This document shows, one piece after another, positions 47,909 to 53,313 of a stretch of 53,313 bases of DNA. The notes under the pieces were generated by a model that saw only the letters and a list, made by a program, of their open reading frames with translations, did no database searches and was not told where the DNA came from. This DNA is from DAOTVS01 sp034436375 (lineage in GTDB: Bacteria > Chloroflexota > Anaerolineae > SpSt-313): positions 1 through 53,313 of the forward strand of contig DAOTVS010000286.1 in the NCBI GenBank assembly GCA_034436375.1, read 5' to 3'. The position numbers were made by a program, and so were the translations under genes. Position 1 is the first letter of the stretch; each line of letters opens with the position of its first letter.

Positions 47909-47944
47909 GGGTGTGGAGTGTGCCCCGGCGCACACTCCACACCC
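47909..47944. other. Perfect 15-bp hairpin
   Basis: GGGTGTGGAGTGTGC and its inverse flank a 6-nt loop between the dehydrogenase and isomerase genes. No U-tract. Confidence 0.8.
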
Positions 47945-47958
47945 GGGGGTGGTAACGG

Positions 47959-48870
47959 ATGAACCTGCAACGAGGCATCTTCCAGGGGGCGTTTCCCCCC
48001 GGCCTGGACCTGGTTTCCTGTTTTCGCCTGGCCCGGCAGGCCGGGTTCGAGGGGGTAGAGCTGACGCTGGAGAGCGCCGCACCCCTGCTGCCGGAGGCCC
48101 GGGACGATACGACGGCCAGCACAGCAGCGATCGAGCGCAGTGTGGGGGTCGCGTCGCTGCGGCCGGGCGGGCTGCGGCTCGAGTCGACCCCGGCCGAGAT
48201 CGCTCTCATCCGCCGTCAGGCTGAGGACGAGGGACTCAGAATTGCCAGCGTTGCGCAGATGCTGCTTTTCTACTATCCGCTCAGCAGCCCGATCCCCGCT
48301 GTGCGTGCACACGCGCTGCGCATCGTGCGCGCCATGCTGGAAAGCGCGGCGCAGTTGGGCGCCGATCTGATCCTGATCTGCCCCGCGATGGTGACGCAGG
48401 AGGTGCCGTATCAGGAGGCCTGGGCGCGCTCGCAGGAGGCGCTCTCGACCCTGCTGCCCCTGGCGGCGGAGCTCGGTGTGGCCATCGGCGTGGAGAATGT
48501 CTGGAACAAATTCCTGCTCAGCCCCCTCGAGTTCTGCGCCTATCTCGACGCTTTCCACAGCCCCCTGGTGGGCGCCTATTTCGACGTGGCCAACGTCCTG
48601 CGCTACGGCTACCCCGACCAATGGATCGAGCTGCTGGGCCCGCGCCTGAAGCAGGTCCACTTTAAAGACTACCGGCTGGATGTGGATGACATCCGCGGCT
48701 TTACCCAGCTTTTGCAGGGCGATGTGCCCTGGCCGCGCGTCATGCAGGCGCTTAAGAGGGTGGGCTATGCCGGCTGGGCCGTGGTGGAGGTCCCCCCTTA
48801 TCGGGAGCGGCCGGAGCAGGCGCTCTTTGACGCGGTGCAGGCGCTGGCGTACCTGCTGACGCTGCTATAA
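47959..48870 (+). CDS. Sugar phosphate isomerase/epimerase (TIM barrel)
   Basis: The product is 303 aa. Metal-ligand blocks: GVAIGVENVWNKFL (Glu), VGAYFDVANVLRYGYP (Asp), LKQVHFKDYR (His) and WAVVEVPPY (Glu). It is in the same superfamily as the barrels at 6208 and 35205 but closer to L-ribulose-5-phosphate 3-epimerase-like members. The substrate is not certain. The ATG has a weak GGTAACGG context upstream. It is flanked by a dehydrogenase and a hydrolase of the same strand. Confidence 0.85.
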   Translation: MNLQRGIFQGAFPPGLDLVSCFRLARQAGFEGVELTLESAAPLLPEARDDTTASTAAIERSVGVASLRPGGLRLESTPAEIALIRRQAEDEGLRIASVAQMLLFYYPLSSPIPAVRAHALRIVRAMLESAAQLGADLILICPAMVTQEVPYQEAWARSQEALSTLLPLAAELGVAIGVENVWNKFLLSPLEFCAYLDAFHSPLVGAYFDVANVLRYGYPDQWIELLGPRLKQVHFKDYRLDVDDIRGFTQLLQGDVPWPRVMQALKRVGYAGWAVVEVPPYRERPEQALFDAVQALAYLLTLL

Positions 48871-48913
48871 GAAGGAAAAGAGGGGAAAAGGGCAAACAAT
48901 GGGGGAGGATCGG

Positions 48914-49684
48914 ATGAAAATACGGGTTGCTGGGGCGCAGCTGGCGGTCAAGATGGATATCGAGGCCAATACCGAGGCCATTCTGAGGGCGATCGAGTTC
49001 GCGCGGGCGGAGCGGGCGGAGATCCTCCTTACGCCGGAGGGCTCTCTGAGCGGCTACACGCCGCATTTCGATGCGCGGGTCGTCTCCATCGCCCTGGAGC
49101 GCGTGACGGCGGCGGCGCGGCGGGCAGGGGTCGGGCTGGCCTTGGGCACCTGCTTCATCGAGCCGGAGGATGGCCTCTGCTACAATCAGATTCGCTTCTA
49201 CCAGCCCGATGGCGCCTACCTGGGCTTTCACAGCAAGACCCTCCGCTGCGGCAGCCTGAGCGATCCGCCCCTGGGCGAGATCAACGACTATGCCGTGCGC
49301 CCGCTGCGCACCTTTGACTATGGCGGCATCCCCATCGGCGGGCTCATCTGCAACGACCTGTGGGCCAACCCTCAGTGCACCCCCATGCCCGACCCGCATT
49401 TGACCCAGCAACTGGCCACAATGGGGGCGCGCATCATCTTCCACGCCGTCAATGGCGGCCGCGACGGAGGGCCCTGGTCCGAGGTGGCCTGGCGCTATCA
49501 CGAGGCCAACCTGCGCATGCGTGCCGCGGCGGGCCGGGTGTGGATCGTCACCGTCGATAGCAGCGAGCCGGTGCACCTGCGCTGCTCGGCGCCCTCGGGG
49601 GTCATCAGCCCGGCAGGAGCGTGGGTGTGCCAGACGGAGCCGGTGGGCGTGCAGTATTTCGTGTGGACTATAGACCTGGGCTAG
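48914..49684 (+). CDS. Carbon-nitrogen hydrolase (nitrilase superfamily)
   Basis: The product is 256 aa, the standard length. The catalytic Glu-Lys-Cys triad is Glu42 (LTPEGSLSGY), Lys108 (HSKTLR) and Cys146 (LICNDLW). It cleaves an amide or nitrile C-N bond, or transfers an acyl group; the subfamily cannot be fixed. ATG 48914 (MKIRVAGAQ) is taken because GGGGGAGG precedes it; ATG 48899 would put that site inside the gene. It closes the set starting at 46870. Presence in a sugar island could mean use of amide-linked or N-acyl glycosides (inference). Confidence 0.85.
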   Translation: MKIRVAGAQLAVKMDIEANTEAILRAIEFARAERAEILLTPEGSLSGYTPHFDARVVSIALERVTAAARRAGVGLALGTCFIEPEDGLCYNQIRFYQPDGAYLGFHSKTLRCGSLSDPPLGEINDYAVRPLRTFDYGGIPIGGLICNDLWANPQCTPMPDPHLTQQLATMGARIIFHAVNGGRDGGPWSEVAWRYHEANLRMRAAAGRVWIVTVDSSEPVHLRCSAPSGVISPAGAWVCQTEPVGVQYFVWTIDLG

Positions 49685-49786
49685 AGAAAGCCTCTAGACA
49701 GAGAGCGCATTGGCCTGCCCTGGCCTGTGGTCAGACAATTTGAGATAAGGCTTTCTCTTGAATTGTCTGGCCTGTAGTGGGAATGA

Positions 49787-49815
49787 TTGCGAATCCACGA
49801 CTGCCCGCGTATAAT
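49787..49815 (+). promoter_or_regulatory. Sigma-70-type promoter for the GH127 gene
   Basis: TTGCGA and a perfect TATAAT are separated by 17 bp. It implies a leader of about 380 nt before 50202. Confidence 0.65.
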
Positions 49816-49954
49816 GCATACAAATTCTATGTTGTCCGATTAACCTTGGCGCGCACGGCCAGCGCCTGTCCCGCGGGGCCAAGTCCCCGCACTGAGAGTG
49901 CAAAGCCCCCTCAAGGGGGTGATCAGCCCGAAAAGGGGCCCGGGGCTAAAGCCG

Positions 49955-50066
49955 CCGGGCTGAGAAAAGCAAAGCCCTTCGGGCTCGTGTGGGGCAGATC
50001 TGTTCTGCACAGCGATGTCAGGCGCTGTATGAGCCCCGGAGGGGCTTTGCCTTTCTGAGCCTCGGG
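49955..50066. repeat. Inverted repeat in the GH127 leader
   Basis: CCGGGCTGAGAAAAGCAAAG... (49955-49987) pairs imperfectly with 50031-50066 (GAGCCCCGGAGGGGCTTTGC...). Further short GC-rich stems lie before it (GCAAAGCCCCCTCAAGGGGG near 49900). The 380-nt leader holds no gene that I recognise. It could be a dispersed repeat or a regulatory leader. Confidence 0.6.
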
Positions 50067-50201
50067 CGGCCTTGGTCGAGCACGCAATCGAGTTTACCAA
50101 CGGTATCGCGTCTTGCCTCGGGCGCCCTGGCAGGCGGCCAGGTTTACCTGGACAACATCGATACAAACCTCACACTCCCGTGTTGCCTGGAGGATAAGCC
50201 G

Positions 50202-51977
50202 ATGACACCCGCACTCACCGCTCTACCCTGGGGGAGCGCTCACCTCTTGCCCGGGCTGCTGCAGACCCGCTTCGACCTGAACCGCGCCTATATGATGAGC
50301 CTGCGCAACGAGGCCCTGCTGCAGGATTTCTACCTGGAGGCCGGCATCGGGCGCTTTGATAACCGGCCCGAGGGCTGGCACTGGGGATGGGAATCGCCCA
50401 CCTGCCAGCTGCGCGGGCACTTCCTGGGGCACTGGCTTTCGGGTGCGGCGCGCACCTATGCCGGCACGGGCGATGGCGAGATCAAGGCTAAGGCCGACTA
50501 CATTGTGAGCGAGCTGGGGCGCTGCCAGCGGGAGAACGGCGGCGAGTGGGCCGGCTCGATCCCGGAGAAATACCTGGACTGGGCGGCGCGGGGCAAGAAG
50601 GTGTGGGCGCCCCACTATACGGTGCACAAGACGCTCATGGGGCTGCTGGAGATGCACACCCTGGCCGGGAGCGAGCAGGCGCTGGAGATCCTGGAGAAAT
50701 GGGCGCGCTGGTTCTACCGCTGGACGGGCCAGTTCTCACGCACACAGATGGATGATCTCCTCGATGTGGAGACCGGCGGCATGCTCGAGGTGTGGGCTGA
50801 CCTCTATGGCGTGACGGGCAAAGAGGAGTACCTGGAGCTGGCCCGCCGCTACGACCGGCCGCGGCTTTTCGAGGCCCTGCTGGCGGGTGAGGACCCGCTG
50901 ACCAACCGGCACGCCAACACGACCATCCCAGAGGTGCAGGGGGCGGCGCGCCTGTGGGAGCTAACCGGCGAGCGGCGCTACCGGAATATCGTCGAGGCCT
51001 ACTGGCGGCAGGCGGTGACAGAGCGGGGCTATTTCTGCACCGGCGGCCAGACGAACGGCGAGTTCTGGACGCCCAAGAACGAGCTGGCGGCGCGCCTGAG
51101 CGCCACGAACCAGGAGCACTGTGTGGTTTATAACATGATGCGCCTGGCCGAGTACCTCTTCCGCTGGACGGGCGACGCGCAGTATGCCGACTACTGGGAG
51201 CGCAACCTCTACAACGGCATCCTGGCGCAGCAGCGGCCGGGCACGGGGCAGGTGGCCTATTTCCTGCCCCTGGCTGCGGGCTCGCGCAAAGTGTGGGGCA
51301 CGCCGACGGAGGATTTCTGGTGCTGTCACGGCACGCTTGTGCAGACTCACCCCACCCATGCCAGCGCCATCTACTATGCCAGCAGCGAGGGCCTGACAGT
51401 GGCGCAATACATCCCTTCGACCCTGGCCTGGCAGCTGGCGGGAGTAGCAGTACAGCTGACGCTCACCATCGACCCCCAGGTACGGGCCGTGCGCCGGCCG
51501 GATCAGCAGGCGATTGACCTGGCTATCGACTGCGCGGAGCCGGCCGAGTTTACGCTCTCGTTGCGCCTGCCCTGGTGGCTGGCAGGCGAGGCTACGGTCA
51601 CGGTAGATGGCGAGCGGCAGCATATCGCTTCCGCGCCTGCGAGCTTCATCCATCTGCGCCGCACCTGGCAGCACAACCGCGTGCGCCTCGAGCTGCCCAA
51701 GCGCCTCTGGACGTGCCCCCTGCCCGACGAGCCGGGCACGGTCGCCTTTATGGATGGGCCGGTAGTGTTGGCCGGTCTCTGCGATGAGGAGCGCGCCCTG
51801 TATGGCGACCCGGCGCACCCCGAGGCCTTGCTCGCTCCCGATAATGAGCGCGAGTTCGATACCTGGTTGGGCGGCTATCGCACCGTGGGCCAGGACCGCG
51901 GCGTGCGCTTCCGCCCGCTGTACGAGATCGCCGACGAGCGCTACACGGTGTATTTCCCGGTGCGCCCGCGGGTGTAG
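50202..51977 (+). CDS. GH127-family beta-L-arabinofuranosidase-like enzyme (DUF1680)
   Basis: The product is 591 aa: an (alpha/alpha)6 barrel (about 10-410) and C-terminal beta-sandwich domains. The zinc/thiol active site typical of GH127 is visible: Glu305-x-Cys307 (NQEHCVVYNMMRL) and Cys374-Cys375 (FWCCHGT), spaced as in HypBA1. Members use a Cys nucleophile to remove beta-L-arabinofuranose. No signal peptide, so it acts on imported arabinosides. The ATG at 50202 has GGAGGATAAG upstream. Its stop codon lies inside the palindrome at 51974-52017. Confidence 0.9.
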   Translation: MTPALTALPWGSAHLLPGLLQTRFDLNRAYMMSLRNEALLQDFYLEAGIGRFDNRPEGWHWGWESPTCQLRGHFLGHWLSGAARTYAGTGDGEIKAKADYIVSELGRCQRENGGEWAGSIPEKYLDWAARGKKVWAPHYTVHKTLMGLLEMHTLAGSEQALEILEKWARWFYRWTGQFSRTQMDDLLDVETGGMLEVWADLYGVTGKEEYLELARRYDRPRLFEALLAGEDPLTNRHANTTIPEVQGAARLWELTGERRYRNIVEAYWRQAVTERGYFCTGGQTNGEFWTPKNELAARLSATNQEHCVVYNMMRLAEYLFRWTGDAQYADYWERNLYNGILAQQRPGTGQVAYFLPLAAGSRKVWGTPTEDFWCCHGTLVQTHPTHASAIYYASSEGLTVAQYIPSTLAWQLAGVAVQLTLTIDPQVRAVRRPDQQAIDLAIDCAEPAEFTLSLRLPWWLAGEATVTVDGERQHIASAPASFIHLRRTWQHNRVRLELPKRLWTCPLPDEPGTVAFMDGPVVLAGLCDEERALYGDPAHPEALLAPDNEREFDTWLGGYRTVGQDRGVRFRPLYEIADERYTVYFPVRPRV

Positions 51978-52017
51978 CCATGGGAACTCATGAGTTCCTA
52001 TGAGTTCCCATGGCTAC
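51974..52017. repeat. GGGAACTCATGAG palindrome, copy 1
   Basis: An 18-bp perfect stem, GTAGCCATGGGAACTCAT and its inverse, flanks an 8-nt loop that itself contains another GAGTTCCT unit. It contains the GH127 stop codon. The element at 53231-53295 uses the same units. Confidence 0.85.
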
Positions 52018-52056
52018 GACCACGTGTCTAAGATCGAGAGCCTGAGGAGGCAAGTC

Positions 52057-53223
52057 ATGCAGTACCGCAAATTCGGCAAGCTGGATTGGCAGGTTTCGGC
52101 GTTGGGGTTCGGCTGCATGCGGCTGCCGACCCTGGAGGGAGATCGCAGCCGCATCGACGAGCCCGAGGCGACGCGCATGCTGCACTGGGCCATCGATGCC
52201 GGTGTGAATTATCTGGATACGGCTTACCCCTACCACGATGGCAACAGCGAGCGGGTGGTGGGCCGGGCGTTGCAGGGGGGCTACCGCCAAAAGGTGCGGC
52301 TGGCGACCAAGATGCCGACCTGGCTCATCGAGTCGAGCGCCGACTTTGACCGCTACCTCAACGAGCAGCTGCAAAAGCTTGGCACCGACCACATCGATTT
52401 CTACCTGCTGCACGGGCTCAGCGCCGAGCGCTGGCCCAAAGTGCGCGACCTGGGTGTGCGCGAATGGGCGGAGGGCGCTATCGCCTCGGGCCGCATCCGT
52501 CATATCGGGTTCTCCTTCCACGACAAGACGGATGTGTTGCGACAGATCATCGATGAGTATGACCGCTGGGCCCTGTGCCAGATCCAGTACAACTATATGG
52601 ATGTTGAGAATCAGGCTGGCACGGCGGGCCTGCGCTATGCGGCGAGCAAGGGCCTGGCCGTGGTGGTGATGGAGCCCCTGCTGGGCGGCCGGTTGGTCAA
52701 CCCGCCGGCGGCAGTCCAGGCCCTTTGGGATACGGCGCCCGTCAAGCGCTCACCATCCGACTGGGCCCTGCAGTGGCTGTGGAGCCAGCCCGAAGTGTCG
52801 GTGGCCCTGAGCGGCATGAGCGCCATGGAGCAGGTGGAGCAGAATCTGGCCAGCGCCGCTGCGTCGCGCGTCGGCCTGCTGACCGCGGAGGAACTGGCCC
52901 TGGTCGACCATGTGCGGGCGGCGTACCAGGCGCTCTGCCCCATCCCTTGCACGGCGTGCAACTATTGCATGCCCTGCCCCAACGGTGTGGCCATCCCACA
53001 GAATTTTGCCATCTTTAACAACGGGCGTATGTATAACCAATTCGCAGGGGCCCGCGCCCACTATGCCCGTACTAAAGAGGAAGAGCGGGCGAGCGCATGC
53101 ATCGGGTGCCGCGAGTGCGAGACCAAGTGCCCCCAGCACATCCCCATCGCCGACTGGATGCCCATTGTGGATGAGGTGTTGGGGCTGGGGCAGGATTTCG
53201 AGTCGTGCACGCTTCCGGGGTGA
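52057..53223 (+). CDS. Aldo/keto reductase 2 with C-terminal iron-sulfur motif
   Basis: The product is 388 aa. The AKR barrel (about 1-285) shows FGCMRLP, YLDTAYPYHDGNSE, VRLATKMPTW and FYLLHGL. The C-terminal 100 residues carry CPIPCTACNYCMPCPNGVAI and CIGCRECETKCPQHIPI, two ferredoxin-like cysteine sets for [4Fe-4S] clusters. This fused form is common in anaerobes and suggests electron transfer from ferredoxin as well as from a nicotinamide. ATG 52057 has GAGGAGG upstream; ATG 52000 lies inside the repeat and is rejected. Confidence 0.9.
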   Translation: MQYRKFGKLDWQVSALGFGCMRLPTLEGDRSRIDEPEATRMLHWAIDAGVNYLDTAYPYHDGNSERVVGRALQGGYRQKVRLATKMPTWLIESSADFDRYLNEQLQKLGTDHIDFYLLHGLSAERWPKVRDLGVREWAEGAIASGRIRHIGFSFHDKTDVLRQIIDEYDRWALCQIQYNYMDVENQAGTAGLRYAASKGLAVVVMEPLLGGRLVNPPAAVQALWDTAPVKRSPSDWALQWLWSQPEVSVALSGMSAMEQVEQNLASAAASRVGLLTAEELALVDHVRAAYQALCPIPCTACNYCMPCPNGVAIPQNFAIFNNGRMYNQFAGARAHYARTKEEERASACIGCRECETKCPQHIPIADWMPIVDEVLGLGQDFESCTLPG

Positions 53224-53230
53224 TCGAGCG

Positions 53231-53295
53231 GGGACTCATGGGAACTCGTAGGGACTCGTGAGCTCCGTGAGTCCCTACGAGTTCCCATGAGTCCC
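53231..53295. repeat. GGGAACTCATGAG palindrome, copy 2
   Basis: Perfect 27-bp arms (53231-53257 and 53269-53295), built of GGGACTC/GGGAACTC units, flank an 11-nt loop. It follows the aldo/keto reductase stop by 7 nt. GAGGAAAGG and an ATG at 53310 come next, so the following gene probably begins at the last bases of the window. Confidence 0.85.
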
Positions 53296-53313
53296 TACGA
53301 GGAAAGGCTATGA

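Overview
The window is GC-rich bacterial chromosome. The gene content and style suggest an anaerobic or facultative member of Chloroflexota (Anaerolineae-like). The clues are many sugar isomerase, UroD-like and GH116 genes, GTG and TTG starts with strong Shine-Dalgarno sites, a DUF6951-like protein, a TudS-like desulfidase, and intergenic space filled with inverted repeats. This placement is inferred from gene style; no rRNA or other taxonomic marker was seen. No tRNA, rRNA, CRISPR array or transposase gene was recognised.

Layout. (1) 48-2203: a 2 kb cassette bounded by 77-bp inverted repeats. It carries a DUF6951-like protein and a 29-aa membrane peptide behind a promoter with a CsoR/CstR-like operator, a coiled-coil miniprotein, a UroD gene with a large internal deletion, and a TudS-like desulfidase. 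(2) 2549-12747: alpha-galactosidase-like enzyme, MFS transporter, sugar isomerase, flavin reductase, Nudix, a nitroreductase remnant, GNAT, a broken ABC-F gene and two tandem MFS paralogues. (3) 12770-21791: CPBP protease, ADP-ribosylglycohydrolase, RodZ-like protein, rimO, an unknown protein, a VanW protein and ychF; this is mostly housekeeping. (4) 22046-30922: a branched-chain amino acid ABC transporter with two paralogous binding proteins (each with its own consensus promoter, the second led by a candidate structured RNA), then a polar amino acid ABC transporter. (5) 31175-35032: a DUF3604-like protein and a secreted beta-helix protein. (6) 35205-53223: a glycoside-catabolism island with two GH116 enzymes, one GH127, three zinc MDR dehydrogenases, two aldo/keto reductases, two TIM-barrel isomerases, a UroD-like protein and a carbon-nitrogen hydrolase, with a VapBC-type toxin-antitoxin pair in the middle.

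How the genes may work together. The island and the alpha-galactosidase region look able to release sugars from plant or microbial glycosides (GH36-like, GH116, GH127) and then oxidise, reduce or isomerise them. Uptake would be by MFS carriers, since no sugar ABC transporter is present here. The amino acid transporters are a separate unit.

The most unusual feature is the repeat landscape. At least eight intergenic gaps are filled almost exactly, from the stop codon of one gene to the Shine-Dalgarno site of the next, by about 130-200 bp palindromic elements. Their arms are built from CGTAATAAGTAA / CGTAAAACGT-type units, and the core shares a GCGGAGCA...TTGCTCT motif. Several other inverted-repeat families use the same kind of sites. 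Repeat sequence supplies stop codons, C-terminal tails and, in one case, an N-terminus.
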